The translations under genes and the position numbers were made by a program. Source: Glandiceps talaboti (Eukaryota > Hemichordata > Enteropneusta > Spengelidae). From it: a stretch of 62,000 nt of DNA. Numbering within the stretch: the stretch's first letter is position 1; the number at the start of each line of letters is the position of its first letter. Below the pieces are notes generated by a model. It was not told the origin of the DNA, did no database searches, and saw only the letters and a program-made list of their open reading frames with translations. Positions 1 to 25,549 of this stretch are shown piece after piece. The stretch is from NCBI RefSeq assembly GCF_964340395.1, contig NC_135568.1:16774276-16836275 (forward strand). Reading direction: 5' to 3'.

Positions 1-258
1 CGAATTTGATGTTTTTTTAGGCTTTTCATTAGAAAGTCAATGGTGTTATCTACGGCTCTGTTAGGTAACCCCTAAACCCATTATCATTTGAATTACAAAA
101 TTCACTATAGAAATTCCATCTCACTCATCTCGGCCAAATAATTCAGTAAACTCGTTCTGTATTGAGACCTGCTTTCTTTGGAGCACGTCTTTTGGATAGA
201 TAGGTAAAGAACTAGAAAGGGTGAGTTCGAGACCCACCATACCAGGTAAGGGCGATTC

Positions 259-259
<1 letters not shown>

Positions 260-333
<74 letters not shown>

Positions 334-347
334 ACACACACACACAC
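260..347. repeat. (CA)n microsatellite
   Basis: Long CA run with one CAGA interruption. The rest of 1-629 shows nothing coding that I can support. Confidence 0.95.
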
Positions 348-629
348 GACTTTACAGATTGACATGTCGACAGGAGTGGAAATCGGCATTAGGCAGGAAG
401 CACGTGTTGGTTCCATTGTAACAGTTAACAAGCTGGAGACAGTGCTATAGAAATGATTAACCTGCAGAAGACAGACAAGTTCCCTTCATGGGTTAACGGT
501 TTTTGGGCACTTTTCTTGTGTAAAAGTGTTCCATTAATTGGAAGTGTCCTGAAATTGAGAGCATGTACAGTTAAAACTATGGGGAAGAGTCGGAGAGAAG
601 TATAACTATGTATATTGTCTATCTAACAG

Positions 630-12767
<12,138 letters not shown>

Positions 12768-13820
12768 GAAAGACTATGCAACTTTGGAACCTGAATTTAC
12801 GCAGAATTTGAATGAATCAAATGCATTTAGGGTAGTGATCACTTAGAATCAAGGATGTTTGAATGAAGGCCTCAGAATTTCACAGAATGATTTACTATAA
12901 GCTAACCTCTCATACAATCACAAACTACTGCTTAAGAGAAATTGGGACTAATGTCCCTTTACAATCTTGACTCGTCACCATATTCGATTTCACAGTATGC
13001 TCTTCGTTAATTCAAGGGTCTAGAGTTATAACGCTATGCTGGCAAATCAGGCAAACAATATCCAACACTATTATGTTATGACCACGTGATGCATTTTTTG
13101 CTATATCGCGGGGCATGCTTCATTCTAATATCACTCTATATCTTTTTAATTTCTTAGGAGACAGTCTGACGATGACGTTTTTTGCCGAGGAAGATGACTG
13201 ATAGATACTAGATCGTATCATAATCACCAATATGTAGGGTTCTGGTTGTGAATGTGATATTTACACTTGATCATTCAGTTTGTATACAAGACTAGTATCG
13301 TCTGCTAGCTGCAGTTGATATATACTTTTTTTTCACGCGCAAAAGAACATTGTGAAATGTAATATTTTTTTATTACAATGCACATTTTTTCTGTTCGTCT
13401 GTCTACTGGTAGGGCTTTTGGCACGCCACACCGTTATTAAATTATCGAGCTTGACTGAATGGCAGTAAAATGAGAAATTCCATTCTACTTTAGTGTTTAT
13501 CATTAATTTTTATAGTTGAATTTAATAATGACGTGAGATGATATAATTTGATGTTATCAATTTCTGGATAGATCTAGTCATGTTATTTTGTTTGCTGAGT
13601 ACATAGATAATTAATTTAAAGCAATTTTGTAATTACGAGGATTTTATATTGAATGATATATGTACTTATATACAATATATACAAAATTATTTGTATTGTA
13701 ATGATAAACTCTATTGAACTTCTATGACTGAAGATGAAGCTTAGAATAGATATAAATTTTATTCTAATTTAGAGTTGAGTGTCTGTTATTTTTACATTTG
13801 ATGTTATAATTTGATGTATA

Positions 13821-13862
<42 letters not shown>

Positions 13863-15757
13863 TAATTTCATTTTGCAAGTCAAAATTCCACCATCTTTAT
13901 TTTAACGAAGAACAAGTGGCGTATTTTATTGTGCAACCATTTCTCTCTCCATGATCAATGTAATTAAAAAGTGTAGTTCACAGTGTAAGATTATATCCAA
14001 GGAGTAAATCATATCAGGCAAGTCTAAGCCCAATGTTATATTGATTGTTATTAGTTTTATATTGACCTATTATCAGTGACATTGCAAATAGCTTTAGAGA
14101 TGCAAACAATGTTTTTTACTTGCTGGCTCACCAAGTCGGGTTTGTGGCACTTGAACGGCTAATAGGGGACATTCGTCATGTTTTGAAGAAGTAAAAGAAG
14201 ACAATTATATATAAAGTAAACAAATACTACAATATGCAGCTTGTAGTTTGCTCATAAACAGAAGCAAAATATAATTCTCACGAGTTTTTGGATGTACAAA
14301 TGTTTAGAGTCGTTGGCATAAACTGGGGTTGGTTGGGTTATCTGAAACACATAATTTGTCTTTATTTGGTTTTAACCATTTTAATCAGCAATGTAATCTA
14401 CATTAATGGATTTAACTTCGTATTGCACCAAAATTTACAATTGGCCCACAAAAGCTTTGGCCAGGTATCCAGCATGCTTCGTAAGTGTTTTCTGAAGTCA
14501 CGACGCATGCGTGAAATTATGGTGAATCAGATCTGGAGTGACCTGGTGTTTGGCATCAAATACCAATATAAAGAATATATACAAGTTGTCAATTTCTACA
14601 CAGATAAAGTCATGTTTTTATATTTGTTGAGAATACATATAATTCTTTTTCAGCAACTGTATAATTACTACAATTTTATATTGAATGATATAAAAACTTG
14701 TAAAATAAATACAACATTAATTGTATTATACCATATATACTCAACCCAGGTTATTGTGTTTGAACAGATCTAGAAAATGAATTATGTTCTTTGATCGTTG
14801 TACGTAACGACAACCCGTGTCTACGTCACTGGATTTGTTTTGGTCGAAATATGAGTCAAAAAGTTAAAAATCTCCAAAATGTCTTCCTGATTTTCGTAAA
14901 TTATGCTTGAGGAGGTATGTGACTCTTAGGTCACTCATATTTTCGTTTGCTGAACGAAGTAAAAGATGATGACTAGCATGTAATTAATTGTAACTGCAAT
15001 GACGTTATATGCAGGTGAACCTACTTCAACTTTTATGACAGAAGGTGATCGATAATACACTGTTGATAGTATTGAAGCTATGTTAGGGAATTGTTATACA
15101 TTTTAGTATGAACGAGCTTCTGACAAAATAATATATTACATTGTCACTGTATTACTGACAAGGAGCCGTACTATGAACCCGGATTTGAAACAATTAAAAC
15201 CCTGCATGAAATCAAAAGCTGAATGAGGTATACTTCAACACTTTACCTCCTCGAAGATATGGTGATAAGAATCCTAGCAATAACAGAGTGTGAAGTACAG
15301 CTGTCTTTGTTTTGTGCAAATATCTACTCAACGCAGTTACGTTGTAGGTTCCGTAAAATTTATACCCCATAGTTTGACGTATTTTTCTTAAACCGGTTAC
15401 CGAATATATTGATTTACATGATATATTTGAGAGGTACATGTACAATGACGTTGACACCCATCCCGTTACGTGTGACAATAATTATATCTAGCAATTTTAC
15501 TTTTATAAGAACAATTTTGGGTGACAAAATCAATTTTCCAGAAATAATAAGAATATATAAGTTGTCACAACAGCAAATGAAAAGGAAATCCCTATTTGTT
15601 ATCCGATAGGGTTTATACCAATTACCCGTCATTCATTTGTCAGCAGTAATTTGAATACCGCCTATATATTGTCACGCAATAACGTTGTCTGTGCATTCCA
15701 ACCACGAATTCCAATTATTGGTATATCTGCTACTATACCCCACATCAATGAGACAAA
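12768..15757. other. Receptor A 3' flank to the TSP1 gene
   Basis: Holds the out-of-frame tail remnants (12768-12900), an (AT)n run at 13818-13859 and one copy of repeat R1. A 157-codon AT-rich ORF at 14300-14773 has a hydrophobic N-terminus, but a segment of it (near 14660-14720) resembles 13630-13700. I do not call it a gene. Confidence 0.5.
14786..14896 (+). repeat. Interspersed repeat R1, copy 1
   Basis: Shares the cgaaatatgagtcaaaa core, with a tctacgtcactgg block before it, with 35085-35190 and 40379-40510. All three are in the same orientation. Confidence 0.7.
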
Positions 15758-16144
15758 ATGAAATTTATTCGTTTTGTCACAGTCTTTATTGTCGTAAATA
15801 TAATGATTTTCGAGAGTAATGGTTTTTGGAGTAGTCGTCGTCGTCGTCGAATCCCCCCTTCACCGTCACCAAGGAATTGTGAAGTCAGTACTTGGACTCA
15901 GTGGTCCTTCTGTTCCGTACCGTGTGGTACAAGTGGTAGACAGACACGAACACGATATAAAACAACGACAGAGTGTTGTGGTGGTTCTTGTTCTTATTCC
16001 CTTACCGATTCACGTAGCGGTTGTAATAATCCTGGTTGTCATGGTCACGGTTCTCCTTTGACATCAACCTGTAGATGTGTTGATGAATGGTGGGATACTT
16101 GCTGTGATAAACGTAAGTTTGCTGTTTTTGAAACAAATTGCTAA
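15758..16144 (+). CDS. Small secreted thrombospondin type-1/EGF-like protein
   Basis: 128 codons from ATG. Residues 1-22 are a hydrophobic signal peptide. A basic SSRRRRR stretch follows, then a TSP1 repeat (about residues 42-94) with the WTQWSFCSVPCG hallmark and GRQTRTR strand, then an EGF-like Cys cluster (CHGHGSP..CRC). It is likely secreted; partners unknown. A strong donor (C/GTAAGTTT) sits at 16113, inside the last Cys-rich segment. The true protein may therefore splice onward, with the TAA at 16142 only reached by read-through. I found no convincing downstream exon before 22 kb, so the gene may be truncated or single-exon. The family typically combines TSP1 and EGF modules. Confidence 0.75.
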   Translation: MKFIRFVTVFIVVNIMIFESNGFWSSRRRRRIPPSPSPRNCEVSTWTQWSFCSVPCGTSGRQTRTRYKTTTECCGGSCSYSLTDSRSGCNNPGCHGHGSPLTSTCRCVDEWWDTCCDKRKFAVFETNC

Positions 16145-16849
16145 GCCGAGTTACATTACAACAAGCCACTAACATGGATCGATAAACAACAAACAGCAAG
16201 CAGGTTTTAAGAAGGATATAGTTGAGTAATTACCATGTCCTAAATCACGCTCGAAGATATCCTAGAAAAACAGTTAAAGCAGAGTTTATTTATTTATTTA
16301 TTTATTGTAATTTTCTTTTTAGGTGGGCTAATGTTTTCGGCACATTAAAGCTAATCACAGTATTCTACGTATTAATTTATTCCTGACCATTATTTGCAAT
16401 TAACTGAACTAAAACCAAGCATTAGTAGTAAGATATAATTAATAAATGTTCCGATGACATGTCACGGAAATGATGCATCGACATTACGATTATACTAGAA
16501 AAGTTTAAATGGAGTATTTTCATTTAAATATATATCCCTTAGCTTCTAACACTTTAACTGTATTGAAGTTAACCATATCCCGCTATTTTCATTGAAAACA
16601 TAGTCCCCCAAAAGAATTTCTTGTAGGGACTACAACAAGTTCTTTAGTTTGTACATTATGTCGCAGGCTGTCAGTTCAAAACGGACAACAACTATGGCAT
16701 GGCCTTTAAGGCAATCAAAAAGATACACTGACAACACCGGCCTGAAAGGGTTGTTCATTTCTTGTCTATTATGTGTAGAGCTTGACAATTTCAGGCACAT
16801 TAGCATTAATATTTATATTATCTTAATGATTTCAAAATAGGAAGGCATA

Positions 16850-17405
16850 GCTATTTGACCCTAAAGATGAATGTCAAGATCAAAAGCCAGTGTGTCTATA
16901 GAAAGCTCACCATTTGAAACCATAATGAAGGCACTTGAATAGGGTCTCTATCTGTTAAGTGTCAAGAGTTATGGGCCAAAATGTGATTATTTACAACAAA
17001 TATGGCCACCATATTGCTGTTATCGTTGGGGTTGCATTTGTGAAACGAAGTGATGTGTATATGCATACTATAGCATTTGTACAAGGTTTGGTTGAAATCA
17101 GCCCATACATATCAGAGATATACATACACACTTTGACAATAATATGGCTATTTGACCTTGAAGATGGAGGTCAAGGTAAAAAGTCAATGTGCAATTAAAA
17201 AACTCATGATTGATAATATGAGTTAGAAACTTGAATGAGGTCTCTATATGTTAAACTTCAAGAGTTATTGGGCAATGTGCGATTATTTATGACAAATTTC
17301 GCTCGCTGTTGCCGTGAGGGTTGCAAAACCAGGGGACGTGCATATGCCCTCTATAACACCGGACATTTATTCCAGGTTTGGTTGAAATTGGCGTCGGGCT
17401 TCGCC
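16850..17405 (-). repeat. Interspersed repeat R2 (minus copy)
   Basis: Reverse-complement relative of 10470-11260, with the same gacctt, catatttgt and atgcatac..tatag blocks. The two copies form a widely spaced inverted pair around the TSP1 gene. Confidence 0.65.
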
Positions 17406-18211
17406 CTTTGGGGCTAATTAATTTCTCTTGGCTTTCCCGTCATGGGACATGATGTCAGGTACATTTTGCATGTCTCGTGAGGTTATTTGTCTTTGGCGGT
17501 AAGACCGATTGCGACATTTTAACTTTGAAATTTGATTCTATATTTGATTCAACAAGTGGGTGGAGAAATTGGACCCAAAATTAATTTGAGATGGCTATGA
17601 TTATCACTCTTTAAAAAGATACTCCAAATCTACTGCTTTGCTCTCTAACTGATTATTTTACATGCTTGTTTTTTTTAAGTTCGAGTACGGTACATTGTTG
17701 AGATCGTACCTTCTAAGCCGTCCCGGACTATTTACTCTCTGAATCGACTTGGTCCAAAATCGGAAATTAACTCAGACTGAGATTGTAATTCAACTCGCCA
17801 TCATCACATAGTACAACGTGATCGTTGGACGAATTTTACCTTAATTATATCTTAAAGTTCGTAAACAAGGAAATGTTTTGATCATACACTAAAAATAGCT
17901 CATCACGTCATACTGGATTTACTGACACATCCAAATATATCGATTAAAATATGTCACCGATGATAAGTATATCTGATCTACTGTTTGCCCATTGCCGTTA
18001 AGGCGCTCTGTAGTTCTCTGCTTCATGAGTCAAAATGACTTAGTGAAATTTAATACCGAGGTAATACATATTGTATCAATACAATAATTCACTTTACGTC
18101 AATACATCCATCCATCCATCCATCCATCCATCCACCCATCCATCATTTACGTATTGTGTGAACATATTTGAACTTATGTCATGCTTCCAAGGCAAACCAA
18201 ATTACAGCATT

Positions 18212-19190
18212 ACCAGATTTAAACTGAATGCCTCCCGTAAGGGAATCACTATTTATGCAAATAACTCATTAAACTAAAAAAAACTATGGTAACAGGCTTC
18301 TTTTGGACAAGCGTGCTTTCTTAGGTTAATGTATGTAAGAGGGTATGATACTGCTTAATGCAGTCTTAAGATATAGCCTAATTACCGAAAATCAATAATT
18401 ATGCAAATTATTCATTAACACTTTAAGGTACATCAACTAACTTTATAGGACATACACAATTTGTTATGGTTAATGTATGTACTGAATTGTATTGAAATTG
18501 AAGTATGCAGTCGTAAGATATAGCCTAATTACCAAGAATCATTAATTATGCAAATTATTCATTAACACTGAAAAGTAAACCAACAGGTTCTACAGGACAT
18601 ATGCAATTGTTATGGTTAACAGGTGTACTGAATTATATTGGAATTGAAGTGTGTATTCATAAGATATAGCCTAATTACAGAAAACCATTAATTATGCAAA
18701 TTATTCATTAACACTGTACAGTGCATCAACAAATTTGATAGGACATATGTATTTTCTTATAGTTAATGTATGTACTAAATTATGCTGAATTTGAAGTATG
18801 TATTCTTAAGATACAGCCTAATTACCAAAAACAAATAATTATGCAAATTATTCATTAACGCTGTAAGATACATCAATTAATTTTATAGGACAAATGTATG
18901 TTGTTATGTTTAACGAATATACTAAATTATATTGAAATTGAAGTATACAGTCTTAAGATATTGCATAATTAGTTGATTTCATTAATATGCAAATTTCTCT
19001 AATTAAACATTAACAGATCTGGCTCAAAACCTAATCACGTCTAGCTATTACCCTAAAGATTCTATATCCCAAATTTCATTATAATTGAGCAAGCCGATTT
19101 TTAGAAAATGATGACACAGACAGACACACAGACAGACACACAGACAGGCATTCCCTTTTAATACCTCCCGTACCCTTACGGGAGGTAAAA
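18212..19190 (+). mobile_element. Repeat element C1 (terminal inverted repeats, 147-bp subrepeats)
   Basis: 5' CCTCCCGTAAGGG at 18231-18243 is inverted as CCCTTACGGGAGG at 19173-19185. The interior has four to five diverged units marked by ttatgcaaattattcatt at about 18398, 18545, 18690 and 18839, spacing about 147 bp. A CAGACAGACA tract precedes the 3' end. Non-autonomous, no ORF. Confidence 0.7.
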
Positions 19191-22100
19191 ATATTACTGT
19201 TTAAATGGAATTTCCAATGGTATTAGTTTGGTCTTACCGTAAGGTAGTTTACGACGCAATTTCACAGCGAATTGACACTGTAACTTTGTCCATTCATGTG
19301 TGTTGTGTTGGTATTTTTATCATTCATACATAACATTCTAGCTAGATGAGGATTGCTATTTGAGTACTCCGAATGTGATATAAGTATGTAAATTGGAACC
19401 ATTCCTACTACACACTGGCAAGATAGCCTTGGAAACGTTTAAATGTGAACAGAAACGTTAACGAAAGTCAACAAACAAATGAAAACGTGACAGGGGTGGG
19501 GTGGGGTTGGGTGTTTGAAGTGTTTACATTTTGATAAGCTATACATATAATTCATGAAAAATCGATGCGAATACTGTGACAAACAAACCGTTCTTTTGTT
19601 TCACAAAATCCACTCAACGTCAATGAATAATAAAGACCTGGTCAAGCAAACATATTTACGATGCTCTACTTAAAGTGTTCAACTACATTGGTATCTGTTA
19701 CTGCATTGTACGACAGCTAAAATGATGTAGGCTTGGTGTTTTGTTTTACTCATGCAGTATGACATTTAATACACACCCTCATACAACTTCTAATGCAAAA
19801 GAGGCAGTTACATTGTGCCGTGCACAGTGGGGGTGTAGAAGTAATTAAGTTGAAATGTGGATTTTCAGCAGCCATTAAAATCAACAAGTCCATGTGTAAA
19901 GTTTTAATTGGAAGCCTATTTTTACTGCACTGAGAAAGAATAGCAATACTTATCAGTATCAACGGATCATGCTGTGTTTGTTGTGTCTCTCTTAGTGTTA
20001 GTCTAGAGTTGAAACATGTGTAGCTTTGTGTCAAGAACACAATGTTCCACAAGTGAATTACCAGGCCTACATCATTTTAACTATAACATTTCGGATCAAA
20101 ATTTCGCAAGTTCGTCCCTTTGTCTAAAATTATATTAAATTAACTTCAGAATCTGAAATTGGGCTACTCAACTAATAGTATTAACCATGGCTCTTAAAGG
20201 TTGTCACTGACACTGTCTAAGTTGTGATGTTTACAAAATGCTACTTGTAGTTCACTCTGTCGTCTGCTCCCTATATCGTGGTCTTCAGTGGTAGTAAACA
20301 CAGCGACTTGTCAGAGAAAGATTCTGTACATGAAACAGCGGTTAAGGAAAAATGGGAAGGAAATGTCGAAGTCAGCTGAATTATTACAAGTTTATACAAA
20401 TCATTACGGCTTAGGGCAGCGGTGCTTCAATATTCGACTAGCTATTACCTGAAGTCAAAATATGTATGTGTCCTGCCAAAATGAATCAAGTGTATTGAGA
20501 TCTTACACTGACGACTTACCACACATCAACGTAAAACGTGTCCTGGTGCACTCGATAAACATATGCTATCGCACGTGAAATATTTTTCGTTCACTGGTCA
20601 GCCCTTCTTGTTAGAGGTAATGTATTGCTTAAAAAAAAAACAAAAAAAAAACATGCAATGTAGATATTTACTTGGAGTTTGGATGGTAAAGGCCAGGATT
20701 AAAATAGTTACAATCTCATGATCATTCGGAAAGTTGATTGGCGAACCATAAATCCCTGTCTGTTGACTTTATTCTTAGTGCTTATGTACATGTGATCAAT
20801 GCACAGGTGTACACTTAGCCGAACATTCACTAATCACTCACAAAGTTCATAAAAGTAAATAATCTTATCGCTGACATCAGTTTCCGTGCTTATCAAAATC
20901 ACCGTATATATCACCATATGACATGGATTTTCCAAGAGTAGCAATAAAACACATAAACTATCCTTGCTTGATATTTGTAAGTCACTAGTTAAGTTTAGAC
21001 AATTTCAAATCAGTTAGGGATTTGATGTCCAAGGATAATGGCATCCACTCAGTCTGCCGCGGAAGTGCAAACAAATGGTACGTTGAAGTCTATGTCCATT
21101 GATAGAATGAATTATAGTCCAGGAAGTCATTTCTTTAACAAGACGGACAGGAGAGGAGTTCTTCGTAGTGTCTATGTCTATTCATAGGGTTCCAGTGTAT
21201 GTGACAATGATACCCGTAGACATAGAAGAATACTCTTAAACCTGATTTGATGTTTTCCCAGTCACCATACGGGGGTGCGATTTTTCAAACTAGCGGCACC
21301 CACTGGGGTAAAATGAGTGTTAATTGTTTTACGAATATAACATTCAGTTTTAGATTTGACGTTTAAAACATCCCTTATCCAATGTCAAATTACATGGAAG
21401 TATCTCTGCTAGATTGCATGTAATTATGAAGGAAAACGTGATAAAAATATATGTTTAGGCTACATGTACAGTGTATACTGTGGTCGTTGCCTGCACATAG
21501 TAGTATAGTAGGAATGCCCTTTTGTTATCATATCTTAAAAACATCTCAAATAAAATCAATATTTTTATCAGAAACAAATATGATACGCATGGTTCCACTG
21601 ATAAGATATCATTAAAATGTAAGAACCTGGGATCAAGACTCTATAGTGGAATTTAAAAGCGAACCAAGACAGTCTGGTTTCGCTAATAGCGGCATTTCTT
21701 TCTGCGTTTGCGACGCCAAGTAAAGTCATTTTCACAATTCTACACAATACGGTTATTGTTTACAGAGTTTAGTAGGTCCTACTTTGAATTTTTCCGAGAC
21801 TGCCTTGCCCAGCGTGAAGACAACCTATTTTGTAAGCCACACTTGTCAATTGTTAAAATTTTATTGAGAGAGGTCGCGTGATGCAGAATTTATTGAATTG
21901 GCAATGCTCTGCTGGGTCGCTAGAGCACAATGTAATGTAGCTAGCTATGAAATAGACCACGTAATTGCTCCCATTGAGTAGGCCTAGGCGGAATGGGTGT
22001 GAAATTCTACTTAGATAGTGAGGTGCCAGGAAGCATAACTTTAACTCAATGTTGCGGCGGCATTTCTTTCTTAAATGTTTTAAAGTTCGATGATCGTCCG

Positions 22101-22196
22101 CTGCTCGGCTTCCGAAGAAAAGCTTTATTTTTTTATTTTTCTCTATACATCAGCTACTAACTATAGATTTAACTATGTATATTGTCTATCTAACAG

Positions 22197-22343
22197 GGTG
22201 TACAGTTATACCAAATTGTCAAGTGTTACACTGTACATCAGCTACTAACCATGCCTGTCATCGATGTAACTATGACCGTGGTGCAGACCTCAAAGCGTAT
22301 GAACGTCTCAGCTTTGGTGGCTGGCCTAACAGAGTATGTGAAC
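22197..22343 (+). CDS. Receptor B exon 1, Cys-rich module
   Basis: Phase 1-1, 147 nt, as in A. Encodes IPNCQVLHC and CHRCNYDRG. A 15-base exon-like fragment (acatcagctactaac) also lies upstream at about 22147. Confidence 0.7.
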
Positions 22344-22648
22344 GTAAGTATAAAGTATATTGACTATTGTATAATCTTGGATAATATAAGCAGTTTTTAT
22401 TGGTGTACTATGAAATTGTACAAACATTTCAAATTAGCATAATACTTGAACTCAGTCACATATGTCCGTGCTGTATTAAATAACTTTATCTGTGGAGAAC
22501 AGTGCATTGGGGAAACGAGCAGAATTTATACCAGGGATGAGGCGAACATGGTTTGCCAAACAAACATAAGGGATGCAAAGGGGGGGGGGGTGGAGAGGCA
22601 GACTTGAAAATTCAGAACTACGGTGATAGCCACAGCTCTGTATGTATG

Positions 22649-22682
<34 letters not shown>

Positions 22683-25461
22683 TGTATGTATGTATGTATG
22701 TATGTATGTGTGTGTGTGTATGTATGTGTGTGTGTGTATGTATGTATGTATGTATGTATGTGTGTGTGTGTGTGGAGAGAGAGACACACACTTAAAGCAA
22801 ACAAACGCACATTGCCGTAGCTGTCACCTGTCACACACACACACACATACATACATGCATACATACATACATACATACATACATACATACATACATACAT
22901 ACATACATACATACACAGTCATTAAATTAAGTATATAAAGTAGATGAACCAAATGATATCGTTAATCATGGACACAGTAGACCAGTTTACACTGACAATG
23001 TAGAACAAGAAATGTATAGCTGTGGAAAGAATAGAGTAACAGACATCTTTATCCTACACTAAACAATTGTTGTAGTCCATATATCCAGTCAAACGTTTTC
23101 TTCTAAACAGGGCTTCTGGTGCCAAAATACGAAATATAAAACGATATCATTAATAATCATCCTTTTTCTTTACCTGTTGTATTATCAAAAGAAAGACCCA
23201 GAAGTTATGCATTTAACTTATTTTATCTTTAATAGAGAGATGTTCATGGCGATCAGATAGTAAGTATTGTTACCCTGGACTCTGCCCTGGGTTACCATCA
23301 TCATGTTCCTGTGCACCTGGGTTTAGTGGTAACAACTGTATGCAAAGTAAGTGATCTACTTTACCTGTACACCTGTATTTAGTGGTAACAACTCTATGTA
23401 ATGTAAGTGATCTATTGTACATGTACACCTGTATTTAATGGAGACAACTGTATGCAAAGTAAGTGATTTATTGTAACCGTACACCTGGATTTAGTGGTAA
23501 CAACTGTATGCAAAGTAAGTGATTTATTGTAAGTGTACACCTGGATTTAGTGGTAACAACTTTATGCAAAGTAAGTGATTTATTGTAACTGTGCACCAGT
23601 ATTTAGTAGTGACAACTGTATGCAAAGTAAGTGATCTATTGTACCTGTACACCTGTATTTAGTGATAACAATTGTATGCAAAGTAAGAGATTTATTGTAG
23701 CTGTACACCTGGGATTAGTGAAGTCGATTGTATGCAAAGTAAGTGACATATTGTAAATGTACACCTGGATTTAGTGACATCGATGGTGAAATAATTTCGT
23801 AATATGAAAAATATGTACTCTAACAGTTTACTAGGATTTAGTGGTGACACTGTATGCAAATTAACAACATATCAGGTTCAAGATTTGATGAACGTTTGAT
23901 CCAAGAAGACGAGCTTTAAACGGCATATTTATCAACAGAGCCTTTGGCAGTTAAAGCTAGATGAGAAAGCCATAACCACTGTCTATATCATATGTCGACG
24001 TAAGTTATAAAAATGGTCTCTTGATGTTCAAAATGTTTTGAGGAAACTTAAGTCTATCATCACAACCAGACAATTCAACATAAAGTTCCACACGAGGAAG
24101 AAAAAGACCGTATCACCCCGTTCTTAGATGGTTAGAAAGGATCAGACACTACTGGAAACAGCACATATTATTTCCAATTTTCCTCATACCAATCCCTTCA
24201 TCAAAAGCTAATAGATAATTTACACTCTACTAGTCTAGAGAGATGATACGAAGTTGGCATAGATAATAAAGATCTGGCACGTAACAAAGAGCACGTAAAA
24301 CAAAGTCTCTACATATAACTGCGGATATCAATCCTGACCTGTAGACGATTTAGAGGAACGTCTCCAGCTGAACGATTCGAAAACAATCATACACAGAAGG
24401 ATAATCCGGAGAAAATGATGACGCTGGTAACCATCCCTTGTGACAAAAATATGACAGAAGCGATATAAATATTTCAAAAACACAGCACCAAGAAAACCGT
24501 TACATTGTACTATTAAGAAACTACGTGTACCTCTCAAGGGTAAAGTTGATGAACGCTGATGAACATGTATACGTATATACGTATATACGTAGGAAATACA
24601 AGATATTTTTCAGAATTTGTGAAGATGTTCGGAAATTATTTGAAGTGTACTTAACAGAACATGAAAAAGCAAGTTGAATATATCAGTAAAAGTTTGATCA
24701 GGAGTCCAAAGATAGAGATGAAGAAGTTGGGCTTAGATAAATGTATTATTAGTCCCGGGTGGTGTGAAAGTAGTTGAAGCTGAGAACAACAGATACGAAC
24801 GATTCATTGTAATGGAGGCCATCTATCTGTATCGGAGTCTGACGTATGGGACAGATTGCCTGCTACAACGCCACCTAGTGGTGAACACTAGTTATCTTAA
24901 CTTTATTTGCCCCTAGGCTAGCTGCAGTTACATTGCCGAAACGTACATATTTATGAACAATGCTATATTGGGTCTGTATCACTGATGAACAGTCATCTAA
25001 TTATGTATGCAAAGCTAGTCATGTCTTGTAATTAATATGCACCTGATATAGCTATAATGGACAAGTTGCCTTGGTACTTGAAAATAAACATATTTTCGGG
25101 GATTTCGGTTGAGTGCAGTACACCATTAATTCGAATATGATAATGTTCCCAATTACAGTGACAACTAAGCCCTCTATGATCTACTGCCTGGCTAAGTTGA
25201 TCCGTACAGCAGGCGATGATAGAGTAGAAGCAGACTGTGGTACAGAGACAGCCTTAGAAACTGTCTATACCAACCTTGTACCAGACAGAATATTGGTTGA
25301 CTGGGAAACTCAATACTATGGTCCTAATGCTGCAACTTATCCACGACGCTCGTACATTGATGATTTTAAAGTAGGAGTTGTATCGGCATCTTTTGATTGG
25401 TCAGTCAATAGAGGTATGTGCATCACGATTGATTCAAAAGATTTATATAGTCAATTGAAAC

Positions 25462-25549
<88 letters not shown>

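Larger units (their letters stand above)
16145..22196. other. Intergenic region between the TSP1 gene and receptor B exon 1
   Basis: Contains the minus copy of repeat R2, a (TCCA)n run and repeat element C1. Otherwise I see no gene. The signal-peptide exon of receptor B should be here or further left but was not identified. Confidence 0.5.

Noticed and set aside
105-431. ORFs made of (VC)n, (HT)n, (YI)n or (MYVC)n, here and at 3250-3612, 22476-22938, 46873-47244 and 57463-57745
   Set aside because: Pure microsatellite translation.
14300-14773. 157-codon ORF with hydrophobic N-terminus, as a signal-peptide exon for receptor B or a small membrane protein
   Set aside because: Very AT-rich, partly similar to non-coding sequence 1 kb away, no paralogous support and no donor of the right phase after the hydrophobic part.
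19750-20052. 100-codon minus-strand ORF
   Set aside because: No recognisable motif, no splice partners, composition like surrounding intergenic DNA.
21040-21189. Short ORF MASTQSAAEVQTNG with a phase-1 donor, as first exon of receptor B
   Set aside because: Phase fits, but there is no signal peptide and no A counterpart; too weak to call.
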